NCBI GenBank assembly: GCA_947396885.1
Contig: OX377206.1
Location: forward strand, 90,703,960-90,767,959
DNA from: Heligmosomoides polygyrus polygyrus
Taxonomy: Eukaryota > Nematoda > Chromadorea > Rhabditida > Heligmosomidae
Direction: 5' to 3'
DNA: 64,000 nucleotides
Numbering within the stretch: the first letter of the stretch is position 1; each line of letters begins with the position of its first letter. Position numbers and translations under genes: made by a program. Below, in pieces: positions 1 to 11,425 of this stretch. The notes beneath the pieces were generated by a model. That model was not told the origin of the DNA and made no database searches. It saw only the letters and a program-made list of their open reading frames with translations.

Positions 1-1740
1 AAGGAATGGATTAGTGTGAAGGCGCTGAAAATACGTGTTATTTCCCCAAGAAATTTGTCCAGCTAGGAGCAAACATGTCAACAAGGAGCAGGTGGTTTGG
101 AGCGAACGATACGCTAGGGAAAGGCGAGCAGATTGCTCGAAAAATGGATGGATCTTCAACCCAAAACCATCGCAGTAAATATCAATAGTGATGTCAACAG
201 TTCTCACCTTCGTCCAATATTCGAGCTCCGATACGATCATAGGTGACGATATGTCGTGATTCATCTTGTCCTGCTCGCTAAAAAGGTAGCATAATACTTA
301 TAGGAAGTAGTGCAAAAGAAACAGCCTTCAGGCGTAGACTTGCTGTTCAACAAAAAAAACGAACCTCAGCAAAAAAAAATCTGCGAAAAAAGCTTAACGA
401 AACGCACTCAAAGGTATTTATTTGAAAGGTTAAAAAGAAAAGAAAAAGAGATAAAACAGTGCTAAATGTCTCGGTTGCAAAACACGGATAAGACCATGAT
501 CCGTTATTTACGGGTGTCTGAATGTGATGGATTCATTACTATCCAAAATTATCAAACTTCTTAGTTTGTCGGAAAGTGCATTTAAAACGTCCGTTAGGAG
601 AAATATCACCTTCGATCTGTCTAGTCGGCTTTTTCCGAGTTTTATTTCGTTCCTGATATGTACATAGCACAACATATTGTTGCGCGTGTAATGCATGCTT
701 TAAATAAATAAAAAATTGCAAACGCCTGGCTTATGTTTATATTTGATTCATTTTATTTTCGATTTTTAACCCATAGTTTTGGCCAAAATACAAATGTGAG
801 AAATCTTCAAGATGTCAGAATTGTCAAATGCTGCCGTTTCTCAGAAAAACACCAAATAAGCATATAAACAATACAAAAATGCTGTTCACAATGAAAATCC
901 AAAGACTCACATTAAAGTGACGTTATTTTCTCCGACGAGAAAACCGCCGCCACCATTCCATGGCGATTCGTTTTTATATAGACACCTCGATCCAAAAAGA
1001 GTGTGCTAAATCACACAATAGATTAAGGACATCATGTAGAACCAAGGCGTAAATGGATGGGGCAAAAAGATGGCAGAGGAAACCACCTCGAACGCAACAC
1101 GATGATCTCGATTAACAGTGTCGGAGCGTATAATTCGGCTAGGGAGATGACGAAGTGCATGACCTATAAGGATTAGTGTTATCCAGATGAAGTAGGTGTA
1201 TTTCTGTAGTTGGAAAAATTATCCCCGCCGGAATTCAAAACTCCTAGGATAATCCTTGAAATAAGCTTTTTCAAACCTGCGAACACCTTTAACAGAGCCT
1301 AGAAAAGAAACAGCAACACGCGACTAAACCTTCGACGGCATTGATGAATTGTTGGTCAAAATAGACGAATTCGGCTATGGCTGCGGGACTAAGAAAACAC
1401 TCTATGAGTATTAAACAATGGGAAATAACCGCCGACTACACTACTACTGTTGTTGCGTGCCTTCTTCAAATCCCTTGTGCTTCCTACGTTTCTCGACTGT
1501 TTTCTTCAATTCGTCGTGATTTTCGACTATTTTTCTTCGCCTTTGTCTGACCTTTTTTCACACAGCTTCATTTGAGCGCTTCATTTACCCAAAGCACGGA
1601 AAAGGTGTACAGCACGGTTGAGAAAATCACTACGAGATGAAAGGAGGCGAGAAATATGAGATGTGCGAAAGAAATGGTTCGATCATGAAAAAAAGCAAAT
1701 AAATCGGCCAACAAGTGTTGACGGGTTGGAAATTGAAGAA
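1..1740. other. AT-rich sequence, no supported gene
   Basis: Short frames only; none has convincing splice sites or motifs. Polyadenine-rich stretch near 345-450. Confidence 0.4.
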
Positions 1741-1748
1741 AAAAAGAT

Positions 1749-2090
1749 GTGGTGTTTCCCTCACACCTTTTTGGTGTTTTGATGTCATTTGGTGTCTCCC
1801 CGATAGTTGAGAAATTGCGTGAAGCTCGTCTGAGAACGTACGGCCATGTTCTTCGCACAAACGGTGACACTGTCCGAAAGACTGGCCTTAACTTTGAGGT
1901 GCCCGGAAAGCGACCACGAGCGAGACCAAAGCAGCGCTGGCTTGATACGCTGCATCAGGACTTGAAGATGGCTAGGTTACACTCTAATCAGGCATTTGAT
2001 CGGGAAAAGTGGCGAGAATTCCAGGAAAGCGGACCCCGCAAGAAAGCGGGACAAACGCTGAAGAAGAAGCAGAAGAAGAAGTGGCAAATT
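1749..2090 (+). pseudogene. 3' fragment of a RTE-type LINE ORF2
   Basis: Encodes the segment after the reverse transcriptase: PIVEKLREARLRTYGHVLRT, then GKRPRARPKQRWLDTLHQDL and KMARLHSNQAFDREKWREF. The equivalent region of the element at 30.6-33.5 kb has the same architecture (R-W-x-G-H-V, G-R-P-x-x-R-W). It is a different RTE subfamily and lacks the catalytic domain. Confidence 0.7.
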
Positions 2091-2099
2091 TCCCTCTGG

Positions 2100-2740
2100 C
2101 GTACGTGGGCGAGTGCTCCTAAGGTCCCGCAACGATGGCCCAAGCTTGCACGACAAACTCGGCACAGAACCCAACATTACCCACCCCTATGTTCAGTCGC
2201 GAGTAAGCTACGTCTCTGTTTCTGCTCTGAAGAACCAGCATGTTACAGTATAAATCTTTGCCTGACTAGAGAACAAAGAAAGAAGCATACATTCTGCTCG
2301 TCAACAAATTCAAGAAGCTATTAATGACCAGCGAAATAGGGAACTTCAGGCTTGATTTACTATCCCGCAACCGCTAAATGATCCTCCTGCTTTAATGGAT
2401 CAAAGACAACAAAAATTCTAACCGTCGACGCGTACGCCTTTCAAATTATTGGTGACATCGACTCGAACTACGACGTATACTCGAAGTTGTGAATCGCTTG
2501 TCGAGATCGAAGGAACGTCGATTGAAATCGGCGACATTGGGACATTTACAGAAACTGTGAATGTGGCCGATGGAAGTCTCACCTTTAAAAATACAAGGAA
2601 AGATGTGGTCATTATTTACACGAGAAGACTGCAAAAGAACACTCACCGCTTTTTCGAAGACTTCTCCCGTCTGACGAACTGTGTATACTTGGATCTTAGC
2701 TAACCGTTCTCCTTCCAGAAGGTGATGACAAACCATTCTG
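2100..2740. other. Coding-like relic, unresolved
   Basis: Downstream of the LINE fragment, frames open for 80-96 codons on both strands (plus 2449-2703, minus 2446-2736), and another frame reads RQQIQEAINDQRNRELQA near 2300. No frame joins up; probably an old element coding region. Confidence 0.25.
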
Positions 2741-2749
2741 TAACGAAGA

Positions 2750-4040
2750 TATGTTGTCCGGAAGGAAATACGATAATCGACCTCCTACCTGAACGATAAT
2801 GTAGCCGAGTCTTCAGGAACAAGCGTTAGATGAGGGGGATAACTCACACGGCCATTGTCATCCGATGTATCCACATGTTTGCGAGCAGAAAATGGTAACA
2901 ACTGCAACTATTCTGGTGGACATAAGAACATCTGAGCTATTCAATGATAAATGAGCGCTCATGTACAACGATGGAACTAGCTTAGCCTAGATGATGGGTA
3001 GTCCTTCCCTAGCCTGATCCTGCAGAACGCAACCGTACACTTCCCGGATGATCTCCTAAACCCCCACAGAAGAAATCGAATTGTGGAAACAGTTGTGGTA
3101 AAACGTTTCACCATGTGGGACAAGTGAGGAAATGTCGGGGGGGGGGGGGGGGGGCTGGAGGACAAGAACCCCAGAAATTTTCCGCGCTCCATCGTCAACG
3201 AGCGTATGGGTCAGTTGTCGCCTCGTGTACTATAGTTCCACTCCTAGATGTGTAATCTATCGTACTAAATGAGCGCCGAGAAACGCACACGATCACTGCT
3301 GCTCGGAAGCATCGACAATCATGGCCCATGTGACGAAAGAAAACAGGGAACAACTAACCATGCCACGAGATCTGAGGAACTTTCTGTACGCTACACTGCG
3401 GTATAGAGTCTGCTTATCCCTTGTCTTTTTAAACGCGGCCAAGGTGCCAATTGAGAATCGAAAATTCCTGATGTCCTCACATCTGCGGATCTAAACGTCA
3501 CTGGAAAGTAAGGACACACACAGACAGAACTAGTGGTCATTTTAAACCCCTACATCTTGTTCGATGGCGCTCCTGGTAATAAGAGCCTCCATCAATTCGC
3601 TGAGACGCTTTTTCCGTTCTCGAGGAGTTCGCTGAGTAATGGATCTCACTGGGCTCCACGGCCACACCAAGGGCGGCTCATCTTCGCCGAATGTGAACGA
3701 CGGGACTGCCTGGAAACACAAAGCTGTAGATTGTAGACGCCTCCAGTGGAAATCCGCACTTACAGCTCATATGATATGAAAGCCTAAGAATTACGGACGC
3801 CCCCACTGAAAATCCGCACTAACAGCTCTCACGATACACTATAAGTCCGGGGTTTAGTCACTGTGGCCGAGCACTTGGTCTTTTTGGACTTCATTCGCAC
3901 CACTACGCCACATTGATGCGATGTGGTCGGTCCAAGCCTTCAGACAGTGTAGCCACTTTCGTTGCAGAATGCCTCCAATTTTCAGCACTACACTTCTCGT
4001 TTTTAAAATCAATCATCATCTCATACGCAGCCGCCTGATG
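2750..4040. other. No supported gene; G16 run
   Basis: A poly-G run lies at about 3138-3154. A 63-bp near-duplicate with GCCTCCAGTGGAAATCCGCA occurs at 3740 and 3800. Nothing else recognised. Confidence 0.35.
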
Positions 4041-4044
4041 CACA

Positions 4045-4238
4045 CTATGGTTGTGTTCCCGAATTTTTCAGATTTTTCGAATGCTTCCGAATGTTCGCAA
4101 ATTTCGAATGCTCGACTTTGAATATATTCAAAAATTGCGGTTTTTCTGAATATTCGAACTCGAATGAAAATCATTCGAATACCCAATGCAGTAGATCATT
4201 CGAATACCCAATGCAGTAGGTCATTCGAGCACAACTAT
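4045..4238. mobile_element. ATTCGAAT-rich MITE, copy 1
   Basis: Ends TATGGTTGTGTTCCCGAAT and ATTCGAGCACAACTAT; the interior repeats TTCGAATAC/ATTCGAA words. No coding. Confidence 0.65.
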
Positions 4239-4256
4239 GATCTCTCACATGTAGTG

Positions 4257-4275
4257 CGCGTTCTTGAAACGCGAA

Positions 4276-4306
<31 letters not shown>
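4257..4306 (+). mobile_element. LINE/SINE 3' end: hairpin plus (AAAT)n tail
   Basis: CGCGTTCTTGAAACGCG hairpin followed by about eight AAAT units. Confidence 0.5.
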
Positions 4307-4307
<1 letters not shown>

Positions 4308-4636
4308 CACATCAGTAGAGCGGCTGCTACTCAACGTTTTCCAATACATTCTATTTTAATAACCGTTTTCCACACGGCTTAGACGGCGATTTTAAAGAGC
4401 GTAGTAGGATGAACTTCAAGATAACTTTGCAGCAACTCTGAGGAATAAAGAAATCTCTACAGGTACGCCAACGCCACTATTAGAGAAAGATAGCTTTTAG
4501 AGATTCAGGCAGGAATTTGGAAGTTATTAGAGCATATTTAACCCTATTCACCACTTGAATACATCGAAGGCATCGCAGAACCTCATAACCATATTGAAGG
4601 GCTCCGCTAGATTATTTATTATATTTATAATATTAT

Positions 4637-4738
4637 CAGTTTGTATATACTGCGCCACACGAGGTTTTTTAGGTGGATCTTTATTCAAAGAAAAAAGATC
4701 CACCTAAAAACCTCGTGTGGCACAGTATATACAAACTG
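4637..4738. repeat. Near-perfect 102-bp hairpin
   Basis: CAGTTTGTATATACTGCGCC then ACACGAGG and AGGTGGATCTTT are repeated inverted to ACAAACTG, with a loop of only a few bases. Only about two mismatches over the arms. Confidence 0.75.
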
Positions 4739-4993
4739 ACAACTCACAACAATGCTGATGTTTCAAAAAGAGAGACGTTTGACATTATAATATTATCATT
4801 ATTAGTATAACAATTATTTAATATTATTTATCATTTTCTCAACGCCGGCCACGTGTGGTACACCAACAAGGCAGGTTCCTCTCGCTGTCTCAGCTGATCG
4901 TCGTGGGACCACGAGCACGCTTCACGTACTTCCTTTAAAGAGAATAGACTACTAGTGATAGCATCGGTATGTTCTGTCCGTTTTTCAGTTCAT

Positions 4994-5190
4994 GGGTGCG
5001 TGTAGCGTAGCTAGAGGAGGAGCTGCCGGCTGTCGCGTGCACCCGATACCAGATTCCTGGCGCGGATTTCCCGGTCAGGTCAACCAAGCTTTCCATCCCT
5101 CTGGGATCGGTGGATTGGTTTCAGACTTGCCTGTTAAGGATAAAGCGCTGACTTGTTTCTCGGCTAGCCACCGCAAATCATTACGCATTC
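4994..5190 (+). mobile_element. SINE-1 copy, 3' end lost to a MITE
   Basis: Member of the tRNA-derived SINE described at 33507-33799. A-box region present; breaks off at GCATTCAAATGGG where MITE sequence begins. Confidence 0.7.
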
Positions 5191-5290
5191 AAATGGGTAG
5201 AGATAGGATAAGAGATAGAGATGAATGGTTCAGCGTGGGTATCTTTATTACTTATACTCGTGAGCTAGTCGTTGATGAATCCGGCGCTTG
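5191..5290. mobile_element. MITE half with TTGATGAATCCGGC end
   Basis: GGGTAGAGATAGGATAAGAG and GTTGATGAATCCGGCGC match the right half of the copy at 62.3 kb. Confidence 0.5.
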
Positions 5291-5376
5291 GTTACCGCTG
5301 ATTGAAGTGGACGCAGCGTTTCAACGGTCCTGCAGCGATCACCAGCGCCCACATGACTCGTTGATAGCTGTGAGTT

Positions 5377-5640
5377 GTGGTCCCGCTCAGCAGCCAAGGC
5401 GTGTTCATACTTCGCGACAACAGCGACTTGTCGCCCATGCAAAACATGCAAATCGATTAAAGTCGAGCGATCGCTGCCGAAATTCGTTCATACTCGAGCG
5501 CTGTCGCACTCACTCCCGTCGCTCTTGTCCTCGGTCCCACTCAGCAGCCAAGGCGTGTTCATACTTCGCGGCCGGCGACAAAAGCGACGGCAACGACTGG
5601 TGCGACGGACGGAGTGTGGAGTACGTAATTACACCATAGT
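5377..5640. repeat. TATACTTC-type MITE region with a 35-bp direct repeat
   Basis: CAGCAGCCAAGGCGTGTTCA followed by TACTTCGCG occurs at 5382 and again at 5541; both are starts of the GTTCATACTTCGCG family. Confidence 0.45.
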
Positions 5641-5841
5641 GCACTAGTGTTCGAAGCAGCCGATTCCTATTTTGCCATTCTTCAGATCGAGGTAAGGCAT
5701 GCTACCATACTTCTTTTGAGTGCAAGATTGACGATGTAGGTAATATGACTGTTTGTTAGTGTCTGTGTTGACTGATTGAGTGATTGAGAAGAAATAGGCG
5801 TTATGGTGCAATTACGTACATCACACTACGTCCCCCGTCCT

Positions 5842-6052
5842 AGGAGCCTGTTCATACTTTGCGACGGGAGTGAAGGTAGAGGCGGAAACGACAGGACGAA
5901 GGTTACGTATCGATCCGTGAGGAGCGCCGTTGCCTGGGAAAATCAATAGGTATGCTTTTCTTTGTCGCTCCTGTCGCTCCCGTCGTCTCGTCGCATGTTC
6001 GTACTTTCTCGTCACTCTTCTCGCTGCCGTCGCGAAGTATGAACAGGTCCTC
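5842..6052. mobile_element. MITE with GTTCATACTT ends
   Basis: AGGAGCCTGTTCATACTTTG is mirrored by CGCGAAGTATGAACAGGTCC. The interior has short GTCGCTCCTGTCGCTCC words. Confidence 0.65.
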
Positions 6053-6280
6053 AAACAGCTCTAGCGCCATTGGAATTTCAGAACCCCAACACATTAACTT
6101 CTGAATTCAACTGTTTCCAAGCCATGAAAGCAATTATAGGACGAGCGACTAACATTTCTTAAAGGGTGTTTGATAAACTTACAACCAGAAGAAAACCCGT
6201 CTGAGTTATTCACCGTAGTTTCGGAGTGAAATTCAGGAAAATCGTTACGAGACCGAGCTGCCTATCCCTCTGCTAATCAG

Positions 6281-6395
6281 GGGCCGTATGCTCGTGTTCC
6301 CCCGTTGGGGGAGAATCAATCAATATCAGCATGTTATACCACGCCCCAATCCCCCATTGGGGGAGACTCGGGGTAGACGAGCATACGGCCCCAGA
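6281..6395. repeat. Inverted repeat with GGGGCCGTATGCTCGT ends
   Basis: GGGGCCGTATGCTCGTGTTC mirrored by GACGAGCATACGGCCCC, with CCCCCGTTGGGGGAG and CCCCCATTGGGGGAG inside; MITE-like. Confidence 0.6.
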
Positions 6396-6399
6396 CGCT

Positions 6400-7250
6400 G
6401 CAGCTAGCGATATTTGTTTGCATGCTTCTCCGGCGCAAATAGGGTCGGGGGGAGGGGGCTTCTGATGGGCAGAAAATCCCATAGAGCGTCGTTAATGTCT
6501 TTTATCCCTGGCTCCAACGTATAAAGCCTGTAGTAAGGCGTTCCATGGTTAATAAAAACCATGTTCGAATCGCGCCGATGTGGGCGTTGCACCCCGGACA
6601 ACTCGGACGGCTTTTTTTCGGTTGTAAGTGTATCGGCGAGTCTGTTTAAGAGGTAGCCGACAGCATACAAAAGAAACGAAAAAATGCGAACGGAAAACCC
6701 ACTCTATCTGCGAAAGCTAGACGATACAGGAGATTTCGACGAAGGTATGGTTGGAAGACAGGACGAGTTCCAGCGTCCAGGGTCGACATGGCCTTGTAGG
6801 TGCGGAGAGAGGCTAAAACGCTCATCGATTCAACTGTTAATGAGGAACACTAGACTTGTCGTGCAGAACGTACACAGCATTCTGTCGCGAAAATCGACTG
6901 AAGTCATGCCATTGAGCGCATGGGCTGTGAGTTCCCTCTGAAAATAGAACGTTGTGGAAATACAGCTCGTATTATGTACGACAGAGCCATACACCGTACC
7001 AAGTATTCATTCGAGTCCTGAACTTTGCTGTTCTCGTCGACACCCTCATCGCTCTTCGGGATTAGTCCGGAGACGCTGAAAATACGTTGCTGACATGGAC
7101 AGGATTGTGATGGCTGTTACGATTTTATTCGCATAAAAGTGATATTCAAGGCCTAAAGTTACAGCTCAGAGAAGGCTTCGACCAGAGTGAGACACTCCAT
7201 ATTGGCCATAAATTATGTATATGCAAGAAAGGAGAGGGTTTCAACTAAGC
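6400..7250. other. No supported gene
   Basis: Open frames of 85-88 codons on each strand lack splice sites and motifs. GCGCTGAAAATACG-like text at 7070 repeats a phrase at the window start. Confidence 0.3.
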
Positions 7251-7258
7251 CTACACAC

Positions 7259-7557
7259 TATAGTTGTGCTCGAATAACCTGCTCGAATAGCACTCGAATG
7301 ATTCTCATTCGATTTTGAATATTCGAACTCGAAGATTCAAAATATCGCTTCTTCGGATGCATTCGATATCGAGTATTCAAAAAGAAATCGCATTTTTTCG
7401 AATGCCTTCGAATTCGAATATTCAATCAATCGCGCTCTTCGAATGTATTCGAATTAGAATATTCAGAAAAGCAGCTTTTTTCCGATTATATTCGAACTCG
7501 ATTATTCGAAATTTTTAGGCATTCGAATATTCGAAAAAAATTGAGAGCACAACTATG
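7259..7557. mobile_element. ATTCGAAT-rich MITE, copy 2, with 8-bp duplication
   Basis: Ends TATAGTTGTGCTCGAAT and GAGAGCACAACTATG; CTACACAC flanks both sides (7251-7258, 7558-7565). An 8-bp duplication points to the hAT superfamily. Confidence 0.7.
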
Positions 7558-7616
7558 CTACACACTTGACGTGACTCGCTCAATATTGTTCCACGTACCG
7601 ATTTCAGGCAATCGCT

Positions 7617-7736
7617 GCGGAACCACGCGAGTGTTCAACCTCTATCCCATACTCACTAGAGTGGCTACTGAAACTACTGGCGCTGATCGTTATTTCTCGT
7701 TCATTCATGTATCTCGCAAGTTCTTAGGACGCTTTT
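7617..7736 (+). CDS. Candidate exon with hydrophobic segment
   Basis: Following CCGATTTCAG, one frame stays open to a TAG and reads IPYSLEWLLKLLALIVISRS, a possible membrane helix. Another frame here is open for longer, so the choice of frame is uncertain. Confidence 0.22.
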
Positions 7737-7902
7737 TACGTCCGCTATATATCTGGAGTACCTCCCGATTGTTGTTTGCCACCACTACAGTAGCTCGCGT
7801 TTAGCGTAATGATCGCCTGAATTCCCTACGGAGCACTTGCCGCTGTTATCATTAGTTCAGTTGCTACTCAACGTTCACCCAGTTCGTTACTCCAACCATT
7901 CA

Positions 7903-7943
7903 CTATGGGGATCCTCTATTGCTGTCCCTTCCACTTGAAGAAG
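7903..7943 (+). CDS. Candidate first exon with acylation-like start
   Basis: ATG GGG opens MGILYCCPFHLKK, ending at AAGAAG/GTAAAC. Gly at position 2 and paired Cys at 6-7 would fit N-terminal lipidation if the protein is real. No following exon was found. Confidence 0.22.
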
Positions 7944-7949
7944 GTAAAC

Positions 7950-8590
7950 ATTTTCTTATATACAGTATATATATACATAATATTTTATACACTGCTAGCA
8001 ACAACTGGAGAATAAATTTTATGAGAACATAGGGGCTGAATTTCACCATTCACTAAAGCTTACTCCTGCAAATGTTAACACCTTCATACATATAGATGTT
8101 TATACTTTGAATAACTGTGCACTTCAGTATGGTTAACTACATCTTTTTATGGGTCAGAACCTACTTGGATACTTAATCATGTAGTAGAACAACAATGTCA
8201 ATTAAATAATTGAATAGAATGTAAAGGTAAAACTAAAAATGACGAATAGCACTTCCTTAAGTACAAATAAATAAATTTAGAAATGAAAACGAATAAAAAG
8301 AGCTAAAAGAAACGATAAACATATAAAATAATGTAGCAAAATAACTTCCACTGTAGTATCATATGAGTTATGATTTCTGATAGCGCATAATGTATTACAG
8401 TGGAGCCACATTTGGAAAAACAAAGGCAAGAGTGACCACGGATAAGCTCGCCATGTTGAGGTACGACCATATCACTCGCCCATCGTATTCGGGGGAGGGA
8501 GGGGGGCTCTCTCCATGCGATGAATATTAATTTCTGATTCCGTAGGACTTCATGGTCGGGAAGGACAAAAAGACCAGGCCAACCTCGAGT
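7950..8590. other. AT-rich, no supported gene
   Basis: A minus-strand open frame of 106 codons (8303-8623) has no recognisable domain. Confidence 0.3.
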
Positions 8591-8591
8591 A

Positions 8592-8713
8592 TCACATCCA
8601 GAGCAGTGGATCGATAAGTACAAGCAGTTCTGGAAGGTTGGAATCAGGAGGATGTCGGCTGAGCAATGACAGCAAGTTCTCGACCTTGATGGTGAATACC
8701 TCCTCCAGCATCA
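8592..8713 (-). CDS. Candidate terminal exon
   Basis: Acceptor ACTCACAAGTCAG; 40 codons read MLEEVFTIKVENLLSLLSRH, PPDSNLPELLVLIDPLLWM, stop TGA. Leucine-rich, likely helical. No poly(A) signal at the expected distance. It could be part of an old element. Confidence 0.3.
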
Positions 8714-8773
8714 CTGACTTGTGAGTTATAAGGAAATTAAAAAAATATTGAATTTGGTTTAATATTCTTGGCT

Positions 8774-9061
8774 TGGGCGCGTGGAGCGCAGTCGGATTAG
8801 GCGCTGGTTGTCGCCTGCACCCGATACCAAGTTCCTGGTTCGGATTTCCCGCCCAGACCAACCAAGCCTTCCATCACTCCGGGGTCGGTGAATTGGTACC
8901 ATACTTGTCTGGGAAGGATAAAGCACTGAATTGTACATCGGCTGGCCACCGCAAGTCATTGTATGGCCAAATACGCATTCAGCACGCCTCCACGACATGC
9001 CGTAGAAGTAGAATGCGTGGCGCATGCCAAAGAGGATTGAATAACGCCGTCCCTTATCCTT
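8774..9061 (+). mobile_element. SINE-1, full length, with target-site duplication
   Basis: Flanked by TATTCTTGGCT on both sides (8763-8773 and 9062-9072), direct evidence of retroposition. Ends CCGTCCCTTATCCTT. Confidence 0.82.
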
Positions 9062-9409
9062 TATTCTTGGCTCATCCTAATAGTGCACTGCCACTGTTAC
9101 ATGTATGATCCATTGTCCTATACGATACTTTCCTGGCAGAGCTTGCAGCATTCCCGAGGGACTACGCTGCTCAGCTAGTCACAGCAGAGTGGCTCCGTGC
9201 TCTTCTTCGCTAGGGCGAAGGGAAAGAGAGTGGCCTCATGATTGGTAGCCACCAACGAGTGCATGTAATCCCCACCTTCAACTGTGAGCTCTGCCCGGAA
9301 AGTACCGTTTACTATCATTTCCAGCGCAGTACTCGTCGTAATACGAGTGGAGTTATCTGGCTAGATAAATAGTTGCTCATAGCACTCATTTTGCATTATT
9401 TACACATGG

Positions 9410-9522
9410 AAATCAGCCACGCTCCGGAGTTCCTTTCCTTGCCTAGTTCTGTGCTCTCCTCCGCTGAAGTGAGGGCAGCACAGAATTAGGCAAGGAAAGG
9501 AATTCCGGGGTGTGGCTGATTT
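9410..9522. repeat. 113-bp foldback
   Basis: AAATCAGCCACGCTCCGGAG mirrored by GGGGTGTGGCTGATTT; inner CCTTTCCTTGCCTAGTTCTG also mirrored around CTCCTCCGCTGAAGTGAGG. Confidence 0.68.
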
Positions 9523-9757
9523 AAGTTACCCGCTTTAAGATACTTTGTCGGTGTACAGCGGGCACCAGCCCGCTTAGTACAACTAAAACAAACAATAATA
9601 AGGAAAAAAATACACCCCAAGTGTCTCCGAGTCACCTCTACGTATCGCCCCACGGTGAATAAGTCGACGCTCAAGCATTCCGTAACGCGGGAATTTAAAG
9701 GCGGATTAGCCGCTGGAGCCTTTTCATGTTTTTATAGCTAAATTTTTCAATATTCCG

Positions 9758-9793
9758 GCGATGGGACCCGCTGTTTTCACGGGAGGGCATCAG
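9758..9793 (+). CDS. Candidate first exon
   Basis: MGPAVFTGGHQ ends at a strong donor CATCAG/GTAAGC in phase 0. No convincing second exon follows on this strand, and the next 900 bp are occupied by the minus-strand three-exon gene. Confidence 0.2.
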
Positions 9794-9925
9794 GTAAGCA
9801 CTTTTATATGACATGTTGTGTGATTTTTTCTTAAAATACTACATATTTACAAGTGACTATGGAGTGGCTCCCCCGCCTTGGGATTGCGCTTGACTTTTTT
9901 CTCACTAACAGTCTTGTACGAAGAA

Positions 9926-9931
9926 TTTATT
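9926..9931 (-). promoter_or_regulatory. Poly(A) signal of the three-exon gene
   Basis: AATAAA on the minus strand, about 130 nt beyond the TAA at 10062-10064. Confidence 0.5.
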
Positions 9932-10061
9932 ATTATGTCTAATGGTACAGTAAATAAACAATGGGATATAAACCTCTTCAAATGGAGGGAAAATGTACCA
10001 GATTAGACGAATATTAGGGTATGCTTGCCTGGCCAGTTAACTCCATTCCTACAATATACTG

Positions 10062-10637
10062 TTAAGTCCTGAAACGAACAAGGCTTTGCCGACTGAATAT
10101 AGTCCTGGCTATAACCGGCTTTCGCTTAACCTCAGGAAAACTGTCATCTTTGGGCCAGAATCTTGATTCTATGTACTCAATGGGAGGTAGAGGACTAAAA
10201 CAAATATGTGTAAGAAGACAAGATCGGGAACCTAGAGTCTTCAACTTTTCTTTGAAGATTACATTCAACACGACAGCGAAAAGATTAGCGAAGAATTTGG
10301 AAAGAAATGAAGTGAGAAGGTATACCTCGGTTTCATTGCCACGATATCCTTCACCATTCGCGACCTATTCTATAAAGGAAAGATGTACTCAACGCCAGAG
10401 ACGAGTGCAGTGCTAACTGAACAGTAGGAGGAGACTTACTAAACGTGCTAACATAGTGGATGGGGGAGCAGCCTTGTTGTTGGCCAGTGATTCTTTGTCA
10501 TCGTTGATTTCCTTGATCCTTCTTGTACAGAGCCGTCGCGAGTGGTGAATTACCTCGGTGCCATTCGTGTGTTTTTCCGACGAGTCCTCCTCGTCGGCGG
10601 ACTGCTTCCTGGTCTTCCGTGGCCGTTGTCGGCCCAT
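10062..10637 (-). CDS. Small three-exon host gene, 124-residue basic protein, function unknown
   Basis: CDS 10637-10440, 10369-10326, 10194-10062 on the minus strand (198, 44 and 133 nt, total 375). Exon 1 starts MGRQRPRKTRKQSADEEDSS and ends at a strong donor TTA/GTAAGT in phase 0. Exon 2 follows CCTTTATAG and ends CCGAG/GTATAC in phase 2. Exon 3 follows TTTGTTTTAG and begins SPLPPIEYIESRFWPKDD, ending at TAA. All phases agree. The protein has a basic N-terminus, an acidic Ser-rich patch at 14-21, and a C-terminal half rich in Pro, aromatic and basic residues. No signal peptide or membrane helix is evident. CTTTAAG lies 17 nt before the ATG and may be a splice-leader acceptor. An AATAAA lies at 9926-9931. 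I do not recognise the family; the basic composition would fit a nuclear or ribonucleoprotein factor, but that is only a guess. Confidence 0.75.
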
Positions 10638-10943
10638 TCTGGTGCCGTTCTTAAAGGAAATTCTTGTTCAGCTGCTAACGCAGAAACATTCCTTCGGAAG
10701 GCGGAAGTGCCTCGAGTATACACGACGAAAGTGAGGTTTTACTGAGAAAAATAGAAATATCGGCACAGACAACGACAACGTGCATTTTCCAAAAATTAAA
10801 GTTCTCTGGTGCAATACGTGTTCATCATTATGTGTTCGATTCGCGAACGATTTCTCGACAACGTAGCTGCTTAACAGAGCAGAAAAGAATAAGCCTCCAC
10901 GCTAGATCCGGAGAAAAGCGCTTAAGAAATAATGCGAGGAATT

Positions 10944-11280
10944 TCAAATTCTCCGGGGGTGGCCCCGAGCGGAGTTCGTGGGCACAGTAATGGCCGAGCG
11001 TTGGCGGCCAGGCGACCACCCATTGCGCTCGACCCGCCCTGTTGCCGGCCGGCTGTGCGGTCACCGCGGGTGGCATCGGGGCCGATGTCCACCTGAGGAT
11101 ATGCCAAGAGGCGGCGTTGGAAGCCCCTGGTACCAGGTGTTGGGAACTCCCCACCCCATCCGCTGGTGTTATAGTGGTGGTTTCAATGAGCCCCAGTGGT
11201 GCTGCGTTGCTCCAAATGATATTGGATAATGCTGGATTTAAGCCGCCAGCCACGTTCAAATCGAAATATCTTTGTTCATA
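10944..11280. other. GC-rich block of unknown origin
   Basis: About 330 bp, strikingly GC-rich beside AT-rich flanks, open in one minus-strand frame for 143 codons without a recognised motif. It contains short self-complementary stretches (GGCATCGGGGCCGATGTCC, GGTACCAGG). The 5' region of a GC-rich LINE is the likeliest source. Confidence 0.3.
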
Positions 11281-11324
11281 GAGCAGTTAATGAGCTGATG
11301 TATTAGTTTGAGTGCCCACTTTTC

Positions 11325-11425
11325 GTCAAGCGAGGAGGTCGTACTGGGCTACTTTGACACGCAACGGGGACGAATGGAGGCGTTGTTGGTGACCGGTCGA
11401 ACAAACCAATGAAACTGGATGACAC
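11325..11425 (+). pseudogene. 3' end fragment of the 30-33 kb RTE family
   Basis: Matches the end of ORF2 at about 33385-33490 (ACGCGACAGGGACGAATGGA versus ACGCAACGGGGACGAATGGA) with many changes. A GC-rich block at 10944-11280 precedes it and may be other RTE-derived sequence. Confidence 0.45.

Noticed and set aside
8773..9108. Frames of 80-110 codons recurring in every SINE-1 copy (for example 25677-25955, 47714-47968)
   Set aside because: All copies share them because the SINE is conserved DNA; they have no common start or stop and no family.
10135..10195. Plus-strand exon (GAAAACTGTC to GTAGAG)
   Set aside because: It has splice-like edges but is antisense to the much better supported three-exon gene.
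10828..11259. 143-residue minus-strand protein
   Set aside because: Open only because the block is GC-rich; no motif, and neighbouring frames are also open.
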